Shown here piece after piece: positions 55,241 to 64,000 of a stretch of 64,000 nt of DNA. A program made the position numbers and the translations under genes. How positions within the stretch are numbered: the first letter of the stretch is position 1; each line of letters begins with the position of its first letter. This stretch comes from Choristoneura fumiferana (lineage: Eukaryota > Arthropoda > Insecta > Lepidoptera > Tortricidae): NCBI RefSeq assembly GCF_025370935.1, contig NC_133472.1, forward strand, positions 44,647,308 to 44,711,307. The letters are read 5' to 3'. The notes under the pieces are model-generated. The model made no database searches and was not told the DNA's origin. It saw nothing but the letters and a program-made list of their open reading frames with translations.

Positions 55241-55872
55241 TTATTTTAGTTTATTTTATTAGTTGTTCTATTAAAAAATCCGGCTATTCCATACTAATTC
55301 GTAAGTTCATAGATAATTATAGGTAATTTAAGTACCTTATTATGTAACACTGTGGAACATGACTTCTATGTATTGAGGTGGGCGTAAACAGCTGCGACTC
55401 AGTTTATACTAATGCAGCTGCTTACGAACTTTTTGTTTTTAAATAACCATGTTATTATGTTCAATAAAAATCTTAAAAATCTTTCATAATCATAATCATT
55501 TATTGTTTTATACGTGTACAAGGTCTTACCAAGGTCTTTAAATATTCAGTGTTACTAGCAGAGCTCCTCTGCTTAAGCAAAATGTACAGTCAAGTGTAAA
55601 ATATGAACTTATTCAAGGTTTTAAAAATAAGTACCACAGACTCTTATTCCGACGCAATAAGGCCGTAGTAACATATTTTTGAGTGGTTCGAATAGATACT
55701 TATTTTTGCACTTGACTGTACCTACGCTGACATAGGCAGACAAAAAAGATTTCAGACTTCTCTACGCGGCTTGTGCATAAACACCATAACACACCGCCAT
55801 AAACGAAGAAGAAAAAATCCAAACGTCACAACAATCTCCTGTCAATCATTTGCCAAAATCTTACAAAACAAG
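55241..55872. other. Upstream region of peptidase copy 2
   Basis: 55490-55560 ('catttattgttttatacgtg', 'acaaggtcttacc') resembles a retrotransposon tail. Promoter elements are not identifiable by eye. An in-frame open stretch continues upstream of the chosen ATG to 55771 without an earlier ATG that I trust. Confidence 0.45.
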
Positions 55873-56071
55873 ATGCTAAAAGCCGCATCTCTCCTCAAGT
55901 CCTGGACTCCCGCAGTCACAGCAGTCCGGCGTCACCCCTACCCTCGCTCCTTCCTGCAGTTCCTGAACAACCAGCCGCAGACCTGCGTATCCACGATTGG
56001 TACTGGCCTCACGTGCGCCTCGGAGCATCGACCAAGCCAGCATGTTATCATCGGTCTTTTTACAGACGTAG
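55873..56071 (+). CDS. MPP-beta/bc1 core 1-like protein copy 2, exon 1
   Basis: 66 codons plus one base from ATG 55873. The start MLKAASLLKSWTPAVTAVRR, with further Arg residues and no acids, fits a mitochondrial presequence. It is followed by TCVSTIGTGLTCASEH, the place of the family's 'T.L.NGLRVASE' strand, and FTDVG. The donor G|gtaaga splits the Gly of the conserved 'D.GSR(F/Y)E' motif. Confidence 0.88.
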
Positions 56072-56515
56072 GTAAGACAATTTTCTGTCTTTTTGGAACG
56101 GTTACAAAGTAAGAAAACAAAAAGTAACCTAGAACAAAAGAAACAGAACCATATAGTAGTAAATTTCACTCAATTTGTCTCTCTTTATTGGCCCCAGGAA
56201 GTAAGCGCGACTGAGTTCCTACTAAGCAGTTGATTGCGCGATCCGGTAACGGTCGCCAACAAAAACATCCGCATGCTACTTGAACCACTTTTCAACTTGT
56301 TTAGGATCAGCGTTTCTCGTCAGCAAATGTTACCAACAGTCAAGTAAACTGAATCACGTCCCATGGAACCTTCGTGCTACTAATGTCAGGTGACATCCCA
56401 TACATCTACCAAAGAAATTCTCCAAAGGTTCCACCCTGGTACGTGATTCAGTTCCTCATGTACCTAAATGTAATAAAGAAGTTAAGCCAATTAACAGGAT
56501 AACACGTATCTGCAG
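56072..56515 (+). other. Intron of peptidase copy 2 (444 bp)
   Basis: Starts gtaaga and ends tatctgcag. Joining the exons gives DVGSRYESVHENGMTHFFEH without a gap, matching the family exactly. Confidence 0.88.
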
Positions 56516-57720
56516 GTTCAAGATACGAGAGCGTCCATGAGAACGGTATGACCCACTTCTTCGAGCACCTCGCCTTCAAGGGCACTAAATCAAAGACCCG
56601 CGAGCAAATAGAATGCCGGATGAATGCTTGCGGCGCCAAGTTCGGCTGCTTCACCAACAGAGAAACGGCCGTGTTCTACGCCGACTGCTTATGCTCTGAA
56701 GTACCCGCGGTCATGGAGATTCTCGTCGAAAGTATATACTACAACGCTTTCAATCCCGCTGAAATCGAAGCGCAGAAGGCTATAGTAGTCGCTGAAATGC
56801 AACACCAAGACTCAGATGTAAACGTCCTGCTCTCTGACTATTTGCATGCGTCAGCTTTCCAAGGCTCCCCGTTGGCCCAAAGCATACTCGGTTCCAGCAT
56901 GAAAGTGTACAACTTTACTGACAATGCTTTATGCCAGTTTATTACTAGGAACTTCAATCCCTACCGCACTGTTTTAGTCTCAGTCGGCGGTATATCTCAT
57001 GAGCAATTGGAGTGCCTGGCAAACACTTACATGATGAATGTAACAGCAGCAGTGCAGTGTCGCGAGCCCGACTTATACAGATTTACGGGTTCTGATGTCC
57101 GATACAGAAACGATAGCTTGCCGGTTGGTAATATCGCTGTGGCCGTGGAGGGCCCTTGTTTCTGTGATTTTGATAGGCTTTACATGGACGTAGCTCGGAG
57201 CTATCTAGGAGGTTGGGATCAATCGCAATACGCTAAACGCGACCACGCCGCGCCTGTAGCGCGTCGAGCATCTCTAGGCAAGTTTTGCGATGCCTACCAA
57301 GCTTTCAACATAACTTATAAAGACACAGCTTTGTGGGGTGTGCAGTTCCTCTCTCGAGGGTTAGATCAAGAGGACATGCTGTACACTATACAAGATGTTT
57401 GGATGCAAATGTGTACTATGATTACAGAGGGGGAGTTGCAAAGAGCCAAGAGACAGTTGAAGGCTGAATTGTTAACTAAAACTGACACTTGCTTTGGAGC
57501 CTTCAAAGATATAGGGAGGTATGTGTTGTACAACTGTAACCATAGGCCTTCTTTGGTTGAAAGATTGATCGCTATTGACAAGGTGACGGTTGATGATTTC
57601 AAAGATGTTTGTATGAAGTTTATTTATGACAAGTGCCCGGTGGTGGTGGTGGTGGGGCAGTCCGAAGGGCTGCCGGAGTACACCAGGATCAGGGCTTCTA
57701 TGTACTGGTTGAGAGTTTAA
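56516..57720 (+). CDS. MPP-beta/bc1 core 1-like protein copy 2, exon 2
   Basis: Completes a 467-residue M16B protein. The zinc site is full: H80-F-F-E83-H84, embedded in THFFEHLAFKGT, and E160 exactly 76 residues after H84. The second acid seen seven residues earlier in copy 1 (E151) is Gln153 here. Other family features are FTNRETAVFYADC after the zinc helix, 'AFQGSPLAQSILG' and the ending LPEYTRIRASMYWLRV. The exon has no stop or frameshift. It is head-to-head with the copy at 51138-52535, their starts 3.3 kb apart, and roughly 40% identical to it at the C-terminus by eye. It could act as beta-MPP, as complex III core 1, or as a tissue-limited version; the sequence alone does not decide. 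Confidence 0.94.
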
Positions 57721-57832
57721 TATACATTTTAACTGAAGGTTTTGTTTTATTTGTCTGTCACCGTAAATCAAGGAGACTCGCTTCTGAGTTTCCAGCGAGG
57801 AGAGGACTACTTAAAAAAATTATATACCTAGG
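57721..57832. other. 3' flank of peptidase copy 2
   Basis: No AATAAA is visible before the MITE-B copy that begins at 57833. Confidence 0.4.
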
Positions 57833-57994
57833 TAACATCAGCCAAATAAGTGGTCCATCAATTTTCAAAATGTTCCTCTATCAAATGAATATCTCGCTAA
57901 AGTCGAATTTTCAAGTTGACAGACACGTCTATTGGCATTATTGTATTACGTCATGCAAACGATTATCAACTTTGGGGTGGTAGACCACATATTT
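57833..57994. mobile_element. MITE-B copy, right end damaged
   Basis: 'taacatcagccaaataagtg' at the left. The right end stops at 'ggtagaccacatatttg' without the final 'gctgatggta'. It lies 112 bp after the stop of peptidase copy 2. Confidence 0.78.
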
Positions 57995-58454
57995 GATTCC
58001 TGGCCCACCGCAAAACGTTCTCACAGTGAGTGCCATAATAAATTCCCTTGTCAAGCAATCAGGCCCCTCTTCCCCATTGGGTACACTGGGCACGTGCCCA
58101 GGGCCCCGCGATGGATTGGGGCCCCCAAGCCCCTACCCCATTACCAAACGATTACCGATAGCTACTCCACTCTCACCTTAAAATCTTGTTTACCGAATGC
58201 AGCATGTTGTGCCCCTCTAGGTGAAAGACGGCCCTGCAAGCAATGGGATGTCACTATGAAAAGGTTCCACAGTGGGCCACGATTCAGTTGGTTCGAGTGT
58301 AAAATTACGACCACAACGCGAGCTGATTCGAGCGAGCGAAGCGCACGCGCCGCAGCAGCGGCCGGCAAAGCGCCAGGACTTAATTTGGTCCAGTGCTATT
58401 ATACAGTCATCATCACATTTTGGAGCGGCCAAGGTGATCAAAAATATCGTTTTT
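57995..58454. other. No supported gene
   Basis: Moderately GC-rich DNA with overlapping chance frames on both strands and none with a family signature. 'actgggcacgtgcccaggg' at about 58085-58105 is a small palindrome. Confidence 0.4.
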
Positions 58455-58622
58455 TTTTTTATTCGACTGGATGGCAAACGAGCAAATGGGTCTCCTGATG
58501 GTAAGAGTCACCACCGCCCTTTAACGGGTATTGCAGATGCGTTGCCAACCTAGAGGCCTAAGAATGGGATACCTCAAGTGCCAGTAATTTCACCGGCTGT
58601 CTTACTATCCACGCCGAAACGC
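58455..58622 (-). mobile_element. Repeat E copy, minus strand
   Basis: 'tcgactggatggcaaacgag', 'gtcctctgatggtaag'-type and 'caacctagaggcctaagaat' blocks; 5' part absent. Confidence 0.75.
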
Positions 58623-58987
58623 AACAGAACTCTAATTCCTTAATAATAGAGTGCTTGTGCCGATATTCTGATGAAAATATCTGATGGCCGCTGTACAGGG
58701 AGCGGGGTTTTCATAACATGCCTTCATCGGGCGACGACAGGTACAGTAAAAAACCAACTGCCAACTGGGTACAGTAAAAAAACTCATAAAAATGTAAATC
58801 TCACACGAAATGGGCCTCTCATTAAACATAACAATCAAGTATAGATTAAGCTAATATCGATTTGGCACAATCTCAAATGATCCATATAGGATCCATAGAA
58901 TTCAGTGCTGGCGTCGAACCAAGAGAACAATCGGATTGCGGCAGAGCTAACAAGACGAATAGACATGTCACACCAGGGCCCAATTTT
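58623..58987. other. No gene seen
   Basis: No exon or repeat partner recognised. Confidence 0.4.
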
Positions 58988-59749
58988 TCTTACTATTATT
59001 ATAAACGCGAAAGTTTGTATGGATGGATGTTTGTTTGTTAGTTTTTCGCGCAAAAACTACTGAACGGATTTGCATGAAATTTGTTATTGTTCCTTTTTAT
59101 TCTGATATTCCCATGGGATAGGGATAAAATCTCTTAATAACAACCGCTGGGCTTAGAGTCATGTCATGAAATTTGGTATGTAGGTAGCTGGACTTCTGGA
59201 ATAACACATAGGCTACTTTTTATCCCGATATTCCCACGGGATAGGGATAAAATCTGGAAATAACAACCGCTGGGCTTAGAGTCATGTCATGAAATTTGGT
59301 ATGTAGGTAGCTGGACTTCTGGAATAACACATAGGCTACTTTTTATCCCGATATTCCTACGGGAAAGGGATAAAATCTTGAAATTTCATTGGGTTCAGAG
59401 TCTTGAAATAGTTGAACACAACCTCAAAGAATGATGAAGATCACGATATAAATGTTGGGATTTCCCAGGGGAATTTTGTAAACATTGTGTTTTGTGGTGT
59501 AGGGGTTATAACACACAGCCCGCAATGCTGAGGACCTGGGTTCTTTTTTTTTGTTTTCTGTGCATCCATGTCTCAGTTCGTATTTCGATATGGTTTTACG
59601 GGATGACCGTAAAAGTAACAAATTTGGAGTTGAAATAAATAATACAAAAAGACTCCAAAAAACCAATCATAATTTTGTAAAAATCCGGAATTTCAATTGT
59701 TACTACCAGATCGAATAGTTTACGCGTGCGAAGCCTCGGTTAACTCTAG
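58988..59749 (+). mobile_element. Helitron-like (HEL) copy with 123-bp duplication and nested SINE-3
   Basis: Starts TCTTACTATTATTATAAACG and ends CTCTAG before T, with 'acgcgtgcgaagcctcggtt' near the end. A 123-bp unit beginning 'gatattccc' at 59104 repeats at 59227 and, partly, at 59350. A SINE-3 copy (59487-59672) is inserted between that block and the 3' end. Confidence 0.75.
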
Positions 59750-60199
59750 TTGCATAATAAAGCACAAGCTTAATAGTGTTAGTGAATTGTAATACAAAAT
59801 CGCTAATACTTTTAGCTTGTACTTTGTTATGAAATCGGGCCCTGGAATCTTGTGACAGTAACACAATTCTAAAGTATACAGGGTGGAAAGTTGAGGGTTA
59901 AGCACTAACTTTAGTTAAAATGTTCAGGTTTTGGTTGTCTAAATACTGTTCAATTTTCCTTAAGCATTAATGATTAATATTCGTAAAAAAATAACATGCG
60001 AAAGTTTTACTGCAAATTAGTAGTTAACCCTACGAACTGTATGGAAAAAGTTTACTTTGATTTGTGGGTGTTCTACTACTTAACCTTAGTTGGTCTCAAA
60101 GTGTGGTTCAAGTGTGTTGATCTCAAAGATTCATGACATGGTAGTTGTGACAGATGGCACCACACGACACTCACATTCACGGATGTAAGCGATTAAAGT
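59750..60199. other. No gene seen
   Basis: AT-rich, without a recognised repeat or exon. Confidence 0.4.
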
Positions 60200-60202
60200 T
60201 TT

Positions 60203-60368
60203 GGGTGACACTCTTTCCCGGCCCGGATAACACCGACATGGAAATACCGGCCCTGTTTTTTGTGTGCACGCCCATAGAAACTGACAGGAGCTTCTATGGG
60301 CGTGTACACTAAAAACAGAGTCGGTATTTCCATCCCGGTATTATCTGGGCCGGGAAAGAGTGTCACCC
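60203..60368. mobile_element. Near-perfect hairpin MITE
   Basis: GGGTGACACTCTTTCCCGGC is mirrored as GCCGGGAAAGAGTGTCACCC. Pairing continues through 'tggaaataccg' / 'cggtatttcca' and 'cgcccatagaa' / 'ttctatgggcg' to a loop of about 14 bp near 60279-60292. The flanks share a short direct repeat (AAGTTT). Confidence 0.87.
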
Positions 60369-60669
60369 AAAGTTTTCAGATAGATTGGGGGTGAGATGGA
60401 GCAGTTGGTAGTGTACAAGTAACCATCTAAAATAGCCCCACACTGCGTACATTTTGCTTACGAGAGGGTCTCAGCCTACAAGTCCTTGACCCTCACTGTG
60501 CCGGTATGGCGCGCACTTTGCCGATTATATTAAAAAAATAAGGACTTGACAGTATGTAGTAAGTGTATCACATTACTTTCAAAAGGAATTGGATCTTCAT
60601 AAAATCATGCACATGGCTCTAATCAAATGACGACGGCTTGGAAGGACCAACAATGACCGACGTGATATA
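60369..60669. other. No gene seen
   Basis: No exon or repeat partner recognised. Confidence 0.4.
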
Positions 60670-61022
60670 AATAAATAAAAATAAATATCACGGGACAATT
60701 CACACCAATGAGGGCTATCGCGTATGAATTCGCCACTAGAGGCGCTAGTGTAGCGTGAGGTCTCCGAAATGTCAAATCTCATAGTTTTTGGGTGAGTGGG
60801 TGAGAGGGTTTATTTATAATTAGATTTTTTTTGTGAATATTTTGCAATACCTGAAATTAATTATGGCAAATATGCGTTCCAGGGCAATGAATGTCTGTGT
60901 TTTGACTTGAGACAGTTTTGTCTTTCGAAAAATTTTTATACAAATATCTGCCCCGACACGGGAATCGAACCCGGGACCTCAAGCTTCGTAGGGTTCTCTA
61001 ACCTAGGCCATCTGGTCGTCAA
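60670..61022 (-). mobile_element. SINE-2 interrupted by a MITE-A fragment
   Basis: The SINE-2 tail complement (aatatcacgggacaattcac) is at about 60680-60705 and the SINE-2 head complement (ctgccccgacacgggaatcg, box B 'gggaatcgaaccc') at 60948-61022. Between them, 60707-60930 is the left part of MITE-A in minus orientation, starting AATGAGGGCTATCG and lacking its other end. Confidence 0.78.
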
Positions 61023-61426
61023 ACGTCTGGACGTCAATATTGTAGCACGCCATCTATTACGAAAACTAAAAACTCACATGATAAATAACAACCGCTCCAC
61101 TAGATGGCACTGATCCACCGCTGCAAGCTCAAAACCACAGACTAGAAAAGTTTAATGCTACAGGCTACAGTCGAAAATATGACCAGAGGCAGTATTGCCT
61201 ATCGTTTCTGACGCTCTCGAGCGCAATCAAATGACACATTTCGCAGAGATTTCGCATACAAAAACTGTCATTTGATTGCAATCGCGACCGTCAGAAATCA
61301 GTCCGGCCCAGCGGCCTGCGAGAGTTTTTTGTGTTCATTGCGTGTGCTCCCAGGTGACCACGAGCGGCGAGCGACATGGCCGCGCGATGAACAAAACACG
61401 GTCGCATGTCGCACGGTCTTAGCCAG
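61023..61426. repeat. Unassigned, with the 4200-4370 partner repeat
   Basis: 61310-61420 matches the repeat at 4200-4370 on the opposite strand (tgaccacgagcggcga, 'gttttttgtgttc'). 61190-61300 contains inverted 'tttgattgc' / 'gcaatcaaa' blocks. No gene is supported. Confidence 0.45.
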
Positions 61427-61560
61427 GGAGGCGACTACGAAATTCGAAAATCGAAGTACGTATCGTACCGTCCCTCTAACTCTCGTATTAAATAATATAA
61501 GCGCGAGCGGGAGGGCAAGATACGAAGTTCGATTTGCACGAAGTATACGGGCAGACCGAG
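61427..61560. mobile_element. MITE-I copy, degenerate
   Basis: 'gcgactacgaaattcgaaaa', 'gtaccgtccctctaactctc' and 'aagatacgaagttcgatttg' follow the MITE-I layout. Confidence 0.6.
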
Positions 61561-62875
61561 TTATTCGTTTACATAGGAAATAGGTACATCAATTCGCTCA
61601 GATCATTGCAAGAGATGCAGATGCAGTTCATTGCAGGGAAAGTGAGGTCGATAGACTCATGTTAACCCTTTGACCATTATTTTTTTAAAGCAATGAATCG
61701 AGAACTTTAACGATACGCACAGCATGAATGATTTTTTTTATGATTTTTGAGAAAGAGAAATGTATATATTATTGCAGGGTTTCCGAATTATGAGACGGCA
61801 ATATGTTTGCCGCTATCAGCCAAGGGCATTAAGTGACAAGACCGTCATGTCAGTTTGCCGGGGGAACTACGGGTGGCACGACGTATCTAAAATAAATAAA
61901 TTAAAAACCAATAGATGATAAGAAATAATTAAAACCTTTGTGTAGACTGTTATAGACAGGGTCAAATTGTATTTTGTCGGGTGAAGTGTTCGTTTTTCAC
62001 TTAGTTACCTAATCTATTGTAGAATATGGCAATGTATGAAGAGAACAAGATTAGTACGACGACCAAGACGAATACAATAAAATACAATACAACACATTAA
62101 AATAACTCTTCATACCCAACACATAGTAAGGTAAGCAATAGGTGGCCTTATTGCTTCAAAGCGGTCTCTTCCAGGCTAACTTTACAATCGACAGAACGAA
62201 GGAATGTATTTTAGCAGGTTGTGCAATTTACAGTAGAGCAATATCAAAAAAAGAAGAGCCAGAAGTGACAGAAGCCCACCACGTAGAGGACTACAGGTCC
62301 TCTCCTGCTGGCCGGTGCTGAGGCACCGACTTCAAATTGGCTTCAAGATTAAGGTTAAATAAAAAAGGTTTATTATATTTTCATCATCATCATCATGTCA
62401 GCCGAAAGACGTCCACTGCTGGACATAGGCCTCCCCCAAGGCTAGCTGACAGAGTGATTATAATGGTATTTTTTATACAGGCAAACTACCCAATTGGATT
62501 GTATTTGATAAATGTATTTTATTTTAAATCTACGCCTCTGTCTATGCATACATTTGCTCACACAAAGATACAAGCGCACCCAAACTTCGCCAAGCAAACC
62601 AGTATCTACATAGACACACGCAAGTCGCTTAGCTTTGTTGCTCGCAGAATTACGTCTTTACTTTTTATTTGGCCTGCAGTAACAAGTATAGGTTCCCAAA
62701 CGTTTTCTTTTCGAAGACCACTTGTTTTCGGTAGACCTACATTTCAACTATATTCCCAAAACCGCCTTTTTTACGCCAACGGACCCCCGTACGGTCTCCC
62801 GTGGACCTCTGGGGGTTCACCTGGACCACTTTGTAAACCTCTGATTTATAGGAACAAATAAATTAATAAGAGAAA
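61561..62875. other. Repeat fragments, no gene
   Basis: 62385-62445 is the (TCA)n repeat of 17060 (cgtccactgctggacatagg). 62688-62838 may be a decayed hAT-like element ('taggttcccaaac' at one end, 'gtaaacctctg' at the other), without a clear target duplication. A frame of about 170 codons across 62337-62861 runs through these repeats and is not called. Confidence 0.45.
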
Positions 62876-62998
62876 CTAAAGCAAAGCCGACGAGACGAGA
62901 TATAGGTACTTCATCTTTGTTTGATGTGTCATTAATAGTATTTCCCTCCTTTTCTGTCTCATGACATAATTTATCTCGTCTCGTAACTTTGTTTTAGT
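62876..62998. mobile_element. Short TIR element
   Basis: 'ctaaagcaaagccgacgaga' at the left and 'tctcgtctcgtaactttgtt' at the right are complementary over about 25 bp with a few mismatches. The interior is not. Confidence 0.6.
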
Positions 62999-63621
62999 AC
63001 ATTCGCAGAAAAGCATTACAAAATATAAAAAAGATGACAAAATTTAAACAGTCCAATAGCCAGCAGATCAATAGCCTAAATATTATCTAAGGGCCAGGGT
63101 ACAATCAAACAACGTGTATACAAAATTATAATTTATTATTTACGTAAATCTAACATATAAAAAATAAAAAAAATGTTGAGTATAAGACCGAGAGCACATT
63201 GTCCAAATAAAGACATAAATACGTATAAGAAATGACACTGTCTGATCGTGATCAGACATGGAAAAAATTCGAACTAATAAATTATTTAAAAAAAAATCGA
63301 ATGTCAAAATGATATCCTGAGCTTGACGCGATACATTTTCGACCGTTCGGAAAATAGAAAAATAACACTACGGCGTTATTTCATTACATCAAATTGTTCT
63401 TGCGATTGTGTGATTAAATCTCCCAGAAAAATCATCCAAATCAATTGAAAGTTATGAAAATTATTGTAAATATATCTTTCCACAATTATACACGGTTATA
63501 AAGGTATCTGCACACTGCACCGTATCATACCATGAACGTAATAAGAATGTCAAGCGCACATGACACGCGACGGCGACGGTTGGTAAGGCAACGTGCTAAT
63601 GGGCTGAACATAGACTGCAGC
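62999..63621. other. No gene seen
   Basis: AT-rich. 63525-63605 shares 'gacacgcgacggcgacggtt' with 29580-29605. No exon. Confidence 0.4.
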
Positions 63622-63725
63622 AGGGCTAACTAAGAAACTCGAAACTGTCCCTCTCGCTCTCGTATTAAATAGTATAAGTGTCAGAGGGACCGCACGACAC
63701 AAACTTCGAGTTTCGTAGTAGCCCT
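63622..63725. mobile_element. MITE-I copy, short
   Basis: 'agggctaactaagaaactcg' at the left and 'ttcgagtttcgtagtagccc' at the right, 104 bp. The inner 'tccctctcgctctcgtatta' is as in the other copies. Confidence 0.75.
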
Positions 63726-64000
63726 GCAGTAGCTAGTCGCTCGATTGCAGCGATAAATCTGGTCACGTGACCCCGTTTTGAAGGTGATTTTGAATCTCCC
63801 GCGACTCGAAAAAAGTAGCGTCAAGTCGCCGCGTCGAGCAGCAGCGACAAGATGGCTTCTTGCAGGAATGATCTTGGTCTTGGAAGCTGATTGCTTAATC
63901 TCATTTAGTAGCAGTCGTGGCAGTGGTACAAATAAAAGAGATTGGAGTGAATGAAAAAAAAAACACTGTTTTTGCCGAAATTGAAGAGGTTTTTTTTTTC
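63726..64000. other. Window end, no gene seen
   Basis: Ordinary AT-rich DNA with A- and T-runs at the very end (63954-63964, 63991-63999). Confidence 0.4.

Noticed and set aside
62337..62861. Open frame of about 174 codons
   Set aside because: It includes a His run encoded by a (TCA)n tract and a decayed transposon end; no family signature.

Overview
The window looks like nuclear DNA of a moth or butterfly (Lepidoptera). It is AT-rich and intron-rich, and densely packed with short repeats: three tRNA-headed SINE types, Helitron-like elements of the A|TC...CTAG|T kind, hairpin MITEs and non-LTR 3' tails. The coding parts are animal-type genes with GT-AG introns. Repeat names used here (SINE-1/2/3, MITE-A, MITE-B, MITE-I, MITE-J, repeat D, E, G, H, HEL) are my own labels for sequences that recur inside this window.

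Region 1 (1-35.7 kb) carries the 3' half of a membrane/renal-type dipeptidase gene on the + strand: five exons at 6087-6263, 8375-8458, 25957-26032, 34529-34667 and 35585-35692. The 5' exons, which should encode the first zinc ligands, were not found and probably lie before the window. The 17.5-kb second intron has been inflated by transposons. These include an intact Copia LTR retrotransposon (10105-14482) with two 161-bp LTRs that look identical and a 5-bp target duplication, itself inserted into a Helitron-like element. The same intron holds an 803-bp foldback element with inverted tandem arrays (22630-23432).

Region 2 (35.7-51 kb) has no gene I can support. It holds non-LTR retrotransposon remnants, MITEs, a hAT-type MITE with an 8-bp target duplication, Helitron-like copies and small tandem arrays.

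Region 3 (51.1-57.7 kb) holds two head-to-head paralogues of the mitochondrial processing peptidase beta subunit / cytochrome bc1 core protein 1 family. The minus-strand copy (51138-52535) is one uninterrupted 465-codon frame. The plus-strand copy (55873-57720) has two exons and encodes 467 residues. Both keep the complete HxxEH...E zinc site but are strongly diverged from each other, which suggests lineage-specific, perhaps tissue-specialised, duplicates.

Region 4 (57.7-64 kb) is again repeats only: a Helitron-like element with a 123-bp internal duplication and a nested SINE, a near-perfect 166-bp hairpin, a SINE interrupted by MITE-A, and MITE-I copies.

Nothing here looks like a new defence or biosynthetic system. 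The most informative items are the divergent peptidase pair, the young Copia element, the foldback element and a one-base splice-frame problem in the dipeptidase.
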